Under the pieces are notes generated by a model, which saw only the letters and a program-made list of their open reading frames with translations, had not been told where the DNA came from and searched no databases. From Pectobacterium polonicum (lineage in GTDB: Bacteria; Pseudomonadota; Gammaproteobacteria; Enterobacterales; Enterobacteriaceae), in NCBI RefSeq assembly GCF_005497185.1, contig NZ_RJTN01000001.1:62001-126000 (forward strand): a stretch of DNA of 64,000 nucleotides, in the 5' to 3' direction. The position numbers and the translations under genes were made by a program. Positions 1 to 9,764 of this stretch are shown here, in pieces (the stretch's first letter is position 1; the number at the start of each line of letters is the position of its first letter).

Positions 1-34
1 GTGAAAAGTGATGGATATGAGGTTGGAGAATTGC

Positions 35-2971
35 ATGCGTAAACAGTGGGTCTGGATTACCGGGTGGTTTCTTTTATTCACATTCTGGCTTCCGGCGAGT
101 TGGGCTGAGACGGGCTGGCAGCCGCTGGCTCAGACCATTCGAAAAAGCGAAAAAGATCCGCGGCAATATCAGGCGATCAAACTGGATAACGGAATGACCG
201 TTCTGCTGGTTTCCGATCCACAGGCACCCAAATCTTTGGCATCACTGGCGCTGCCTATTGGCTCGCTGGACGATCCTAATAACCAACTGGGTTTAGCGCA
301 CTACCTCGAACACATGGTGCTGATGGGATCGAAACGTTACCCAGAGCCAGAGGCGCTGTCCGAATTTTTGAAAAAGCATGGCGGTAGCCACAATGCCAGC
401 ACGGCGTCTTACCGCACGGCGTTTTATCTGGAAGTGGAAAACGATGCGCTGCGTCCTGCGGTGGATCGGATGGCGGATGCGATTGCGGAACCGCTGCTCG
501 ATCCGGTAAATGCCGATCGCGAGCGTAATGCGGTCAATGCGGAATTAACGATGGCGCGTTCGCGTGACGGTCACCGCATGGCACAGGTAGGAGCGGAAAC
601 GTTGAATCCGGCGCACCCAAGCGCGCGTTTTTCGGGGGGCAATCTTGAAACCCTGAGCGATAAACCCGGCAGTAAACTGCATGATGAGCTGGTGAAGTTC
701 TACCAGAAATACTACTCAGCTAATCTGATGAAGGGGGTGATTTACAGTAATCAACCTCTGCCTGAACTGGCAAAACTGGCGGCCGACACATTCGGGCGTA
801 TTGCCAATCACAACGCTAGTGTTCCAGCCGTTACCGTTCCTGTGACGACGGAAAAGCAGCGTGGCGTGATGATTCACTATGTTCCCGCTCAACCGAGAAA
901 ACAGCTGCGTATTGAATTTCGCGTCAGCGATATTAGCCAGGAATTCCGTAGCAAGACGGATACCTATATCAGTTATCTGCTCGGCAACCGTAGCCAGAAT
1001 ACGCTTTCCGACTGGTTGCAAAAAGAAGGGCTGGTTGAGTCTATCGGCGCAGGTTCTTCACCGATCATCGACCGCAACGGCGGCATGTTTGCGATTTCTG
1101 CCTCGCTGACCGATAAAGGCCTGGCACAGCGTGATGAAGTGATCGCTGCGATATTCCGTTACCTGCAACAAATCCGCACAGAAGGGATTCAGCAGCGTTA
1201 TTTTGATGAGATCGCGCATGTTCTGGATCTGGATTTCCGCTATCCGTCCATCAGCCGTGATATGGACTACATCGAATGGTTGGTTGATACCATGCTGCGC
1301 GTGCCGGTCGAACATACGCTGGATGCCCAGTATGTTGCCGATCGCTACGATCCGAAGGCTATCGCTGCACGACTGGACGAGATGACGCCGCAGAATGCGC
1401 GCGTTTGGGTCATTAGCCCGAATGAACCGCATAATAAAGTGGCCTATTTTGTCGATGCGCCATACGAGATGGATAAAATCCCGTCTGCTACCTTTGCCAA
1501 ATGGAAAGCGCTGGGGCAGAAAATGTCGCTGTCGTTGCCGACGATCAACCCTTACATCCCAGATGATTTCTCCCTGATCAACGCAGATAAGGCGATAACC
1601 AAACCGACGCTCCTGGTGAATCAGCCAGGGCTGCGCGTGCTGTACATGCCAAGTCACTATTTTGCCGATGAGCCGAAAGCAGAAATCACGCTGTTTCTGC
1701 GTAATCAGGAAGCGCGCAGTACCGCACGTAATCAGGTGTTGTTCGCGTTAAACGATTATCTGGCTGGTCTGGCGTTGGATGAACTGAGTTATCAGGCATC
1801 GATTGGCGGCATCAGTTTTTCCACCCGCAGCAATGATGGTCTGGTGATTAGCGCAGATGGCTATACCCAGCATTTGCCACAGTTGCTACTGACGTTGGCA
1901 GATGGCTATGCCTCCTTTACCTCAACGGAAGCGCAGTTGGAACAGGCTAAATCCTGGTACTTGCAGCAGTTGGATGCCGTTGAGAAATCAAAAGCCTTTG
2001 AACAAGCGCTACAGCCGATTCAGGCGATATCACAGCTGCCTTATTTCGAGCGCGGTGAACGCCGTAAGCTGCTGAAGGATATTCGTTTGCAGGACGTGGT
2101 TAACTACCGCAACGATCTGCTGCAAAAAGCTACGCCGGAAATGCTGGTCGTCGGTAATCTGGCGCCAGAACGCGTCACCGAGCTGGCGAGTACGCTGAAA
2201 ACGCATTTGAAGGCCGATGGTGAAAATCTGTCGCGCAGTGATGATGTTAAAGTCAGTAAGCCGCAGCTTGCCAATCTACAGCGCCCGGGCAGCAGCACGG
2301 ATTCTGCGTTAGCGGCGGTGTATGTACCGACAGGTTATTCGGAAACGCAAAGCATGGCGTATAGCTCGGTGCTGGGACAGATCGTTCAGCCTTGGTTCTA
2401 TAGCCAATTGAGGACGGAAGAGCAATTGGGCTATGCGGTTTTTGCTTTCCCGACGTCAGTGGGTAGACAGATGGGTATCGGCTTCCTGTTGCAAAGCAAT
2501 AGTAAACAACCCGCTTATTTGTATCAGCGCTATGAAGATTTCTTCCTGAAAGCGCAAAAGCGTCTGCGTGAAATGAGTGAAGAAGAATTCACGCAGTATA
2601 AACAAGGCGTGATGAATGAACTGAGCCAGCGTCCGCAAACTTTAGGCGAAGAGGCCAGCCGACTGCGTCGCGATCTGGATCAGGAAAACTTCGCTTTTGA
2701 TTCACGCGAGAAACTGCTCGAGCAAATCAAACCGCTGACGGTGGCGCAACTGGCAGACTTCTTCCAGAAGGCGCTGAAACCTGAAGGCCTGGCTATTCTG
2801 TCGCAGGTTTCCGGTAGCCATCATGGTAAAGCCGACTATGCCGCACCGAAAGGATGGCATACCTACGCGGATGCGTCTTCATTGCAGAAAACGTTACCGC
2901 GTGAGAAAGCGCCCACGATGATCCCTGCGCCAGCAGCATCGGAAGCTGTCGGTAAGGTTTCAGCAGAATGA
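35..2971 (+). CDS. ptrA: Pitrilysin (protease III), periplasmic zinc metalloprotease
   Basis: M16-family (inverzincin) protease that degrades small polypeptides in the periplasm. The inverted zinc motif HYLEH is at residues 89-93, matching pitrilysin. The N-terminus is a typical signal peptide: MRK, a hydrophobic stretch, then a cut before AETGW. The protein is 978 aa, close to the 962 aa of E. coli, and similar along its whole length. The reading frame is open back to a GTG at 8, but ATG 35 is preferred because GGAG lies about 7 nt upstream and the signal peptide starts there. The stop overlaps the recB start (ATGA), as in the enterobacterial recC-ptrA-recB-recD cluster; recC would lie just left of the window. 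Confidence 0.96.
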   Translation: MRKQWVWITGWFLLFTFWLPASWAETGWQPLAQTIRKSEKDPRQYQAIKLDNGMTVLLVSDPQAPKSLASLALPIGSLDDPNNQLGLAHYLEHMVLMGSKRYPEPEALSEFLKKHGGSHNASTASYRTAFYLEVENDALRPAVDRMADAIAEPLLDPVNADRERNAVNAELTMARSRDGHRMAQVGAETLNPAHPSARFSGGNLETLSDKPGSKLHDELVKFYQKYYSANLMKGVIYSNQPLPELAKLAADTFGRIANHNASVPAVTVPVTTEKQRGVMIHYVPAQPRKQLRIEFRVSDISQEFRSKTDTYISYLLGNRSQNTLSDWLQKEGLVESIGAGSSPIIDRNGGMFAISASLTDKGLAQRDEVIAAIFRYLQQIRTEGIQQRYFDEIAHVLDLDFRYPSISRDMDYIEWLVDTMLRVPVEHTLDAQYVADRYDPKAIAARLDEMTPQNARVWVISPNEPHNKVAYFVDAPYEMDKIPSATFAKWKALGQKMSLSLPTINPYIPDDFSLINADKAITKPTLLVNQPGLRVLYMPSHYFADEPKAEITLFLRNQEARSTARNQVLFALNDYLAGLALDELSYQASIGGISFSTRSNDGLVISADGYTQHLPQLLLTLADGYASFTSTEAQLEQAKSWYLQQLDAVEKSKAFEQALQPIQAISQLPYFERGERRKLLKDIRLQDVVNYRNDLLQKATPEMLVVGNLAPERVTELASTLKTHLKADGENLSRSDDVKVSKPQLANLQRPGSSTDSALAAVYVPTGYSETQSMAYSSVLGQIVQPWFYSQLRTEEQLGYAVFAFPTSVGRQMGIGFLLQSNSKQPAYLYQRYEDFFLKAQKRLREMSEEEFTQYKQGVMNELSQRPQTLGEEASRLRRDLDQENFAFDSREKLLEQIKPLTVAQLADFFQKALKPEGLAILSQVSGSHHGKADYAAPKGWHTYADASSLQKTLPREKAPTMIPAPAASEAVGKVSAE

Positions 2972-5900
2972 AAAATGCCGCGCCTCAATCATTAGACGTC
3001 ATGACGTTGCCGCTCTTGGGGGAGCGGTTGATTGAGGCGTCGGCTGGAACGGGTAAAACCTATACGCTGGCTGCGCTTTACCTGCGCCTGCTGCTGGGGC
3101 TGGGTAAGCAAGCCGCGTACCCACGCCCGTTACTGGTCGAGGAGATTCTGGTTGTGACCTTTACGGAGGCCGCGACCGAAGAGCTGCGTGAGCGCATTCG
3201 TGCCAGAATCCACGCGTTGCGTATTGCCTGCCTGCGTAAAAGCGCCCAAGGTGAAGAGGCGGGAAAACATAAGGATACGTCGCTAGCGCAACTGCTGGCG
3301 GAGATTGCGGATCATCGAGAGGCCGCCGATGTGTTGTTGGCGGCTGAACGACAAATGGACGAAGCGGCAATCTACACGATCCACGGCTTCTGCCAGCGTA
3401 TGCTCAGTACCAATGCGTTTGAATCCGGCGTGTTGTTTGAACAGGTGCTGATAGAAGATGAACAGCCGCTGCGCCGTCAGGCCTGCGCCGATTTCTGGCG
3501 TCGTTATTGTTATCCTCTACCGGTAGAGGTCGCACGTATCGTCGGTCTGGAGTGGAAAGGGCCGGAGAATTTGCTGGCCGATCTGGCTCCTTATCTGCAC
3601 GGCGAAGCCCCCGCGTTTCGCTTACCGCCAGAAGAGGGAGAAACGCTGCTGAGTCGACATGAGAAAATTGTGGCGGCGATTGATGCTTATAAACAGCACT
3701 GGCTGGCGTCAGCAGCGGAACTGGAAGCGCTAATCGTGGCATCTGGTGTGGATAAACGCAGCTACAGCAGTAAGCATCTCCCCAATTGGCTACAGAAAGT
3801 CACGCTGTGGGCGGAGCAGCTAACGCTGGATTATCAACTGCCGAAAGATCTGGTGAGATTTGCCCAGCAAACGTTAATCGAGAAAACGAAGAAAGGCGAT
3901 CCACCGGTTCATCCGGTGTTTGAAGCGACGGAACAACTGCTTGCAGCACCGCTGTCGCTGCGTGATTTGGTCATTGTCCGTGCGCTGTCGGCAATTCGGG
4001 ATTCTGTGCGTGAGGAAAAACGGCAGCGTGCGGAACTGGGGTTTGACGATCTGCTGAGCCGTTTGGATGATGCATTACAACAGCCGGCAGGAGAAAGGCT
4101 GGCTGACGCCATTCGTGAACGTTATCCGGTGGCGATGATCGATGAGTTTCAGGATACCGATCCTCAACAATACCGTATTTTCCGCACGCTTTATGTCGGG
4201 CAATCGCAGTGCGGGCTATTGTTGATCGGTGACCCTAAGCAGGCTATTTATGCGTTTCGCGGTGCGGATATTTTTACCTATATGCACGCGCGTGGCGAAG
4301 TGGCTGCGCATTATACGCTGGGCACGAACTGGCGCTCGTCACACCCGATGGTACGTGGCGTGAATCGCCTGTTTGAACGTCTCGAACATCCTTTTATTTT
4401 TCAAAATATCCCTTTCCTGCCGGTTAACCCTGCTGAATCTAAGCGCGGTTTGGTGTTTGAAGTTGCCGGGCAGCCTCAGCCTGCGCTGCAATTTTGGCTA
4501 ACGGGCGCGGAACCGATTGGCGTGGGAGATTATCAACAACAGATGGCGCGCCAGTGTGCGGCGCAGATTCGTGACTGGCTGGCCGCTAGCCAGCGTAATG
4601 AAGCCTGGTTGATAACCGATGATTCCCGGCGTTTGGTCAAAGCATCTGACATGAGTGTGCTGGTGCGTAGCCGACGTGAAGCGTCGTTGATCCGTGATGC
4701 GCTGAGTCGTTTGTCCATTCCCTCGGTCTACCTGTCCAATCGCGATAGCGTGTTTAGCACGCCGGAAGCCAGCGATATCTTGTGGTTGTTGCAGGCGGTG
4801 TTGGCACCGGAGCAGGAGCGCACGTTACGCAGCGCCATGGCGACGGCCCTGATGGGGCTGGATGCCGCACAGGTCGATGCGCTGGGGCAAAGTGAATCAG
4901 CGTGGGATGCGCTGGTGGATGAGTTTGCTGGCTACCGCGCTCTGTGGCGTCAGCGTGGCGTGCTGCCGATGCTGCGAGCGTTGATGAGCCAACATCAACT
5001 GGCTGAGAATTTGCTGGCAAGTACAGAGGGCGAACGCCGCATTACCGATATTCTGCACATCGGTGAATTATTGCAGGATGCCTCGGCAACGCTTGATAGC
5101 GAACATGCGCTGGTACGCTGGCTATCGCAACAGGTTGTCCAGCCTAATCCGCAGGCAGAGAGTCAGCAACTACGTCTGGAAAGCGATCGCCACTTGGTAC
5201 AGATCGTGACGATCCACAAATCGAAAGGGCTGGAATACCCGCTGGTGTGGCTGCCTTTCATCAGTAATTTCCGCGTGCAGGATCAGGGCGTTTATCACGA
5301 TCGCGAGAGCTATCAGGCCGTGTTGGATCTGCAAAATAGTGAAGAAAGCCAGACGCTGGCGGAAGAAGAGCGGCTGGCGGAAGATTTACGTCTGTTGTAT
5401 GTCGCGCTGACCCGTTCTATCTACCACTGTAGCGTGGGCGTCGCGCCCGTTCAGCGGTCGCGTAAGAAAGATGGCAGCAGCGATATGCACCACAGCGCGC
5501 TGGGCTATTTGCTTCAGCGGGGTAAAGAAGCGGAGGCAGCCACGTTAGTCAGCGAGCTGGAAGGCATGGTGGGGGACGGCGTCGAATTAACACGGCTACA
5601 GGCAACGAAAGAACAGCGTTGGCAGCCGGATAGACCAGAATTGGCAGAGTTGCGGGCTCGACACATTGAACGCCAACTGCGTGACAGCTGGCGAGTGACC
5701 AGTTATTCGGGGCTTCAGCAACATGGCAGCACAAACACGCAGGATCTGGTGCCACGTCTGGATATTGAAGCGATAGGTGAACGTCAGGAAGTGGGGGAAA
5801 CCCAGTTGACGCCGCATACGTTCCCGCGCGGCGCGAGTCCGGGGACGTTTTTGCATAGCCTGTTTGAAACGTTGGACTTTACCCAACCGGTTGATGATGA

Positions 5901-6549
5901 CTGGCTGGCCGAGCAGTTGCAGCTACAGGGGTTTGAAGCGCACTGGCATCCGGTGTTGAAGACGTGGATGGATACGCTTTTGACTACGCCGCTTGACGAG
6001 CACGGGACGACACTATCGGCGCTGGAGAATCAGGATAAGCAGGCTGAATTACAGTTCTACATACCGATTGAGGCTCCGATGCAGGCGACGCAGCTCGATC
6101 GGTTGGCAAAGCACTACGACCCGCTATCTGCACGGTGTCCCACGCTGTCTTTTCAGCAGGTTAAAGGCATGCTGAAAGGGTTTATCGATCTGGTTTTTCG
6201 TTGGGAAGGGCGTTACTACCTGTTGGACTATAAATCCAACTGGCTCGGCCCCGATGCCAGTGCCTATACCCAAGCGGCGATGATGCAGTCGATGGCAGAG
6301 CACCGTTATGACCTGCAATACCAGCTTTACACGCTGGCTTTGCATCGCTATCTCCGGCACCGCATTGCGGATTACGACTATGAGCGCCATTTTGGCGGGG
6401 TATTTTATCTGTTTTTACGCGGCGTTGAGGAATCTCACCCTGGTAATGGCATTTTTGCTTGTCGTCCCTCTGCTGAATTTGTTTTCGGGCTTGATGCGCT
6501 CTTCAAGGGAAAGACGCCTGATGATGCTGACACAGGAATTTCGTCATGA
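2968..6549 (+). CDS. recB: RecBCD subunit RecB (helicase-nuclease)
   Basis: RecB is the 3'-to-5' SF1A helicase and the only nuclease of RecBCD, which processes double-strand breaks up to Chi sites. At 1193 aa it is near the E. coli length of 1180. Walker A (ASAGTGKT) ends with K30-T31. The UvrD-like motifs VAMIDEFQDTD and GDPKQAIYAFRGAD follow, then TIHKSKGLEYP in the C-terminal helicase lobe. The nuclease motif LLDYKSNWLG carries D1087 and K1089, equivalent to the catalytic D1080/K1082 of E. coli. It overlaps ptrA upstream and recD downstream by 4 nt each, so translation is probably coupled. Confidence 0.97.
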   Translation: MKNAAPQSLDVMTLPLLGERLIEASAGTGKTYTLAALYLRLLLGLGKQAAYPRPLLVEEILVVTFTEAATEELRERIRARIHALRIACLRKSAQGEEAGKHKDTSLAQLLAEIADHREAADVLLAAERQMDEAAIYTIHGFCQRMLSTNAFESGVLFEQVLIEDEQPLRRQACADFWRRYCYPLPVEVARIVGLEWKGPENLLADLAPYLHGEAPAFRLPPEEGETLLSRHEKIVAAIDAYKQHWLASAAELEALIVASGVDKRSYSSKHLPNWLQKVTLWAEQLTLDYQLPKDLVRFAQQTLIEKTKKGDPPVHPVFEATEQLLAAPLSLRDLVIVRALSAIRDSVREEKRQRAELGFDDLLSRLDDALQQPAGERLADAIRERYPVAMIDEFQDTDPQQYRIFRTLYVGQSQCGLLLIGDPKQAIYAFRGADIFTYMHARGEVAAHYTLGTNWRSSHPMVRGVNRLFERLEHPFIFQNIPFLPVNPAESKRGLVFEVAGQPQPALQFWLTGAEPIGVGDYQQQMARQCAAQIRDWLAASQRNEAWLITDDSRRLVKASDMSVLVRSRREASLIRDALSRLSIPSVYLSNRDSVFSTPEASDILWLLQAVLAPEQERTLRSAMATALMGLDAAQVDALGQSESAWDALVDEFAGYRALWRQRGVLPMLRALMSQHQLAENLLASTEGERRITDILHIGELLQDASATLDSEHALVRWLSQQVVQPNPQAESQQLRLESDRHLVQIVTIHKSKGLEYPLVWLPFISNFRVQDQGVYHDRESYQAVLDLQNSEESQTLAEEERLAEDLRLLYVALTRSIYHCSVGVAPVQRSRKKDGSSDMHHSALGYLLQRGKEAEAATLVSELEGMVGDGVELTRLQATKEQRWQPDRPELAELRARHIERQLRDSWRVTSYSGLQQHGSTNTQDLVPRLDIEAIGERQEVGETQLTPHTFPRGASPGTFLHSLFETLDFTQPVDDDWLAEQLQLQGFEAHWHPVLKTWMDTLLTTPLDEHGTTLSALENQDKQAELQFYIPIEAPMQATQLDRLAKHYDPLSARCPTLSFQQVKGMLKGFIDLVFRWEGRYYLLDYKSNWLGPDASAYTQAAMMQSMAEHRYDLQYQLYTLALHRYLRHRIADYDYERHFGGVFYLFLRGVEESHPGNGIFACRPSAEFVFGLDALFKGKTPDDADTGISS

Positions 6550-8405
6550 TTGCCTTACTTGAAATGGCGCAGGCGCGGCGGTTAGTGCGCCCGCTGGATG
6601 TTCAGTTCGCCAGAATGCTGGCGGATGAGACGCAGCCCGATCTGCTGTTGGCTGCCGCCTGCCTGAGTGCGCACTCGGGGGCGGGACACGTGTGTTTACC
6701 GCTGGAAAACTTGCAGGCACAGACGCTGTTTGACGGCCGCGATCCTGACTTAGCGCAGCAATTGCTTGCAGGAATGGGACTAAACACGGTTGCCGCTTGG
6801 CAACAGCGTTTGCTGGCGTCCAATGCCGTTAGCGACGGTAGCAAACCGACGCCGCTGGTGCTGCAAGGCGAAAAGCTTTATTTACAGCGCAGCTGGCAGA
6901 GCGAGGGGCGTGTAGCGCAGTTTATTGCCAGCGAGCGTGATACGATCCCCGTCGATGAACCTGCGATCCGGTCTGTTCTGGACCGGCTGTTTCCTGATTC
7001 AGGCGAAGAGATTGACTGGCAGAAGGTAGCCGCGGCTGTTGCCTTAACGCGCCGCATTGCGATTATTTCTGGTGGTCCGGGAACGGGGAAAACCACGACG
7101 GTGGCTAAGCTGTTGGCGGCGCTGATTGAGCTGAATACGGGAGATGCGTTACGTATTCAACTGGCTGCGCCTACCGGAAAGGCGGCCGCACGGCTCACGG
7201 AGTCGCTGGGGCTGGCATTGCACCGTCTGTCGGTGGATCAGCAGCAGCGAGAGGCGTTTCCGCAAGAGGCGACAACACTGCACCGGCTTTTAGGCGCGGT
7301 GACGGATAGCCAACGCCTGCGTCACCATCAGGGAAATCCGCTGCATCTGGATGTACTGATTGTGGATGAGGCGTCGATGGTCGATCTGCCGATGATGGCG
7401 AATGTGATCGCCGCACTTCCGGCGCAGGCCAGAATTATCTTTCTGGGCGACCGCGATCAACTCGCGTCCGTCGAAGCGGGGGCGGTGTTAGGTGACATCT
7501 GCCGTTTTGCCGAGGCTGGCTATAGTCGTGCGCGTGCGCAACAGTTGCAACGCCTAACAGGCTGTATGTTGGATGACAGTGGTCCCGAAGGGCAGACGAC
7601 GGTCGGTGACAGTATTTGCCTGTTACGCCGGAGCTACCGCTTCGATCCGCATTCTGGTATTGGGCAACTGGCGCTCGCTGTGAACGGTGGCGATGATGCT
7701 CGCGTGCGTGCAGTGCTGAACGGCGAGTTTGCCGATATCACCTGTAGCGCGTTAACCGATGCTGAAGAGTATCAGACGATGTTGGCACAGTGCGTTGAAG
7801 GATATCGTGATTATCTACAGCTTATCGCCTCAGGAGCGACACCGGATGTCGTGTTGCTTGCTTTCCAGCGTTATCGTCAGCTGTGTGCGTTGCGTGAAGG
7901 GCCGTTTGGCGTAGCAGGGCTGAATCAGCGTATCGAGCAGGCTTTGCATCAGGCAGGGCTGATTCAGCGCAGTCGTAATCCGCTTAACCGCTGGTATCCC
8001 GGCCGGCCGGTCATGATTGAACGTAACGATGCCGCATTGGGTCTGTTTAATGGTGATATCGGTATCGCCATGATAGGAGAAAGCGGGGAGCTGCGCGTAT
8101 TTTTCCCCTTGCCGAATGGCGAAACCAAGGATGTTACGCCAAGCCGTCTGCCGCCGCATGACACGGCCTATGCGATGACGGTGCATAAATCGCAGGGATC
8201 GGAGTTCGATCATACGGCGCTGGTGCTGCCGAACCACTATTTACCGGTGTTGACGCGGGAGCTGGTGTATACCGCTATCACGCGTGCGCGCCAGCGTTTG
8301 TCGCTCTATACCGATGTCCGCATTCTCTGCCGGGCGGTGAAAACGCCAACGCAGCGCTATAGTGGCTTGGAAGAGAGAATTAGCGCATTAATGATGCGTC
8401 CTTGA
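6546..8405 (+). CDS. recD: RecBCD subunit RecD (5'-3' helicase)
   Basis: RecD is the fast 5'-to-3' SF1B helicase of RecBCD. The 619 aa contain Walker A SGGPGTGKTTT with K182, the DExx-type box VDEASMVD, GDRDQLASVEAG and the C-terminal motif AMTVHKSQGSEF. The UvrD-like C-terminal lobe ends in TAITRARQRLSLY. Length agrees with E. coli RecD (608 aa). The start lies inside the recB stop (ATGA overlap). Only about 12 bp separate its stop from the convergent LacI-family gene, and no strong terminator is visible there. Confidence 0.97.
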   Translation: MIALLEMAQARRLVRPLDVQFARMLADETQPDLLLAAACLSAHSGAGHVCLPLENLQAQTLFDGRDPDLAQQLLAGMGLNTVAAWQQRLLASNAVSDGSKPTPLVLQGEKLYLQRSWQSEGRVAQFIASERDTIPVDEPAIRSVLDRLFPDSGEEIDWQKVAAAVALTRRIAIISGGPGTGKTTTVAKLLAALIELNTGDALRIQLAAPTGKAAARLTESLGLALHRLSVDQQQREAFPQEATTLHRLLGAVTDSQRLRHHQGNPLHLDVLIVDEASMVDLPMMANVIAALPAQARIIFLGDRDQLASVEAGAVLGDICRFAEAGYSRARAQQLQRLTGCMLDDSGPEGQTTVGDSICLLRRSYRFDPHSGIGQLALAVNGGDDARVRAVLNGEFADITCSALTDAEEYQTMLAQCVEGYRDYLQLIASGATPDVVLLAFQRYRQLCALREGPFGVAGLNQRIEQALHQAGLIQRSRNPLNRWYPGRPVMIERNDAALGLFNGDIGIAMIGESGELRVFFPLPNGETKDVTPSRLPPHDTAYAMTVHKSQGSEFDHTALVLPNHYLPVLTRELVYTAITRARQRLSLYTDVRILCRAVKTPTQRYSGLEERISALMMRP

Positions 8406-8417
8406 TGGGGGATAACG

Positions 8418-9440
8418 TCAGGCGGACTCACGCTCAATCAGCGAAAAACCGATATCCATGATGGGGGAGGGCACGCTTTTCCCCTCAATCTTTTCTGCCA
8501 GCATGGCCGCTGCGTCGGTGCCGATCTTCCAGCGATCGATCCTGATCGTCGTAATCGTTGGTGTGCTGTGTGCAGCGAAATCGAGATCGCCAAATCCCAT
8601 CACGGCCAGTTGCTTCGGCACCGCTAATCCTCTGGCGGCCGCTTCGATCATCACACCTTGCGCCAGCGTATCGGAACTGCAAATAATGGCATCAAAAGTC
8701 TCGCCATCGGCCAGAAGTTCGCTTAGCCCTTGTCGCCCTAGCGCCATCGTCGCAGGCCACGGGGCGAGGGCTTCACGCACGTAATGTCCCGGCTGTTTTT
8801 GTATGATGTCGTAAATGCCTTTCTTGCGCAGCCCGGCACGTGCGTCTTCGGTCCAGACCAGGCCAAAGCGCAAATGTCCTTTACCCAGCAAATAGTGTCC
8901 GATGGCGTTCCCGATATTTTCATGGGAAAAACCGACTAGCATATCGAGCGGCGTCGGGGTGAGATCCCAGATTTCGACGACGGGGATCGTGGCGTTGAGC
9001 AGGAGACGTTTGAGTTCGGGCGTATGGTGGATACCGGTGAGGACGATACCGTCTGGGCGACGAGAAAGCAGGGTGGCGACAATCTCTGCCTCGGATTCAT
9101 TGGTATAGCCAGCGACGCACAGCAGCATGTGGTAACCGCGTGCGGCTAGCTCATCGCTGATCGCCTGAACGGTATCAACGAACATATTGTTATTGATTTG
9201 CGGCACCACGACGGCAATCAGCTTGCTGCGTCGGGAGGCGAGCCCGCCCGCTAACATATTGGGGATATAGCCCGTGGCGCGAACCGCTTCCATCACCTTA
9301 TTCACCGTTTCTGCACGAACAATCTTCGGATTGTTCAACGCGCGGCTGACGGTCATGGGCGAAATGCCTGCGGCACGCGCGACATCTTCAAGCGTGGGAG
9401 CGCGCGGCGGCATGCTGCTGGCGTTTTTATCGCGTTTCAA
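8418..9440 (-). CDS. LacI/GntR-type transcriptional regulator
   Basis: A LacI-family repressor: an N-terminal helix-turn-helix (TLEDVARAAGISPMTVSRALN, about residues 16-36) followed by a periplasmic-binding-protein-like effector domain, 340 aa in all. The sequence resembles the gluconate-type (GntR/IdnR) branch more than LacI. The frame begins at a TTG preceded by AAGGGA at about 8 nt; an ATG at 9413 (MPPRAPTLED) is the alternative start. The gene is divergent from the talarate/galactarate dehydratase gene, and two similar palindromes lie between them, so it probably controls that gene and itself. The true effector is unknown; galactarate, talarate or a related hexarate is the contextual guess. 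Confidence 0.85.
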   Translation of the reverse strand: MKRDKNASSMPPRAPTLEDVARAAGISPMTVSRALNNPKIVRAETVNKVMEAVRATGYIPNMLAGGLASRRSKLIAVVVPQINNNMFVDTVQAISDELAARGYHMLLCVAGYTNESEAEIVATLLSRRPDGIVLTGIHHTPELKRLLLNATIPVVEIWDLTPTPLDMLVGFSHENIGNAIGHYLLGKGHLRFGLVWTEDARAGLRKKGIYDIIQKQPGHYVREALAPWPATMALGRQGLSELLADGETFDAIICSSDTLAQGVMIEAAARGLAVPKQLAVMGFGDLDFAAHSTPTITTIRIDRWKIGTDAAAMLAEKIEGKSVPSPIMDIGFSLIERESA

Positions 9441-9615
9441 TCACGGGTTCCCTTCTGAGGCTGCGCGCACATTTACATGTCGCTGGATTATCGTTGATGG
9501 TACATCGGTTTACCAGTCGCCTGTATTTCTACAACCTGCCGAATTGTCTCGTTTTTCCGGCTGGCTCCAGAGCTGGTTAGGCTGCATTTCCGCTGTATCC
9601 TCTTACTTTTTGTGG

Positions 9616-9629
9616 TGATTGCGCAATCA
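9616..9629. promoter_or_regulatory. Candidate LacI-type operator O1 (perfect palindrome)
   Basis: TGATTGCGCAATCA is a perfect 14-bp palindrome with the central CG pair typical of LacI-family operators. It lies in the divergent region between the regulator and dehydratase genes. Assignment to the neighbouring LacI-type protein is inference from position and symmetry. Confidence 0.55.
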
Positions 9630-9734
9630 TTAATTCTGTCTCTCGATGAACGATTTTATCGTGGTAATGATTATTGTGTGATCTGTGTTGCATGTTTTTT
9701 CTTCATTTATCGCTATCTTCCCTCTGTTTATGAA

Positions 9735-9748
9735 TGTTAGCGCAATCA
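9735..9748. promoter_or_regulatory. Candidate LacI-type operator O2
   Basis: TGTTAGCGCAATCA matches the upstream palindrome at 12 of 14 positions and lies 17 bp before the dehydratase start codon, where bound repressor would block transcription or initiation. The two sites start 119 bp apart, which would allow looping. The remainder of the 324-bp gap is AT-rich with no other obvious element. Confidence 0.5.
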
Positions 9749-9764
9749 TTTTACGAGGTGAGAC

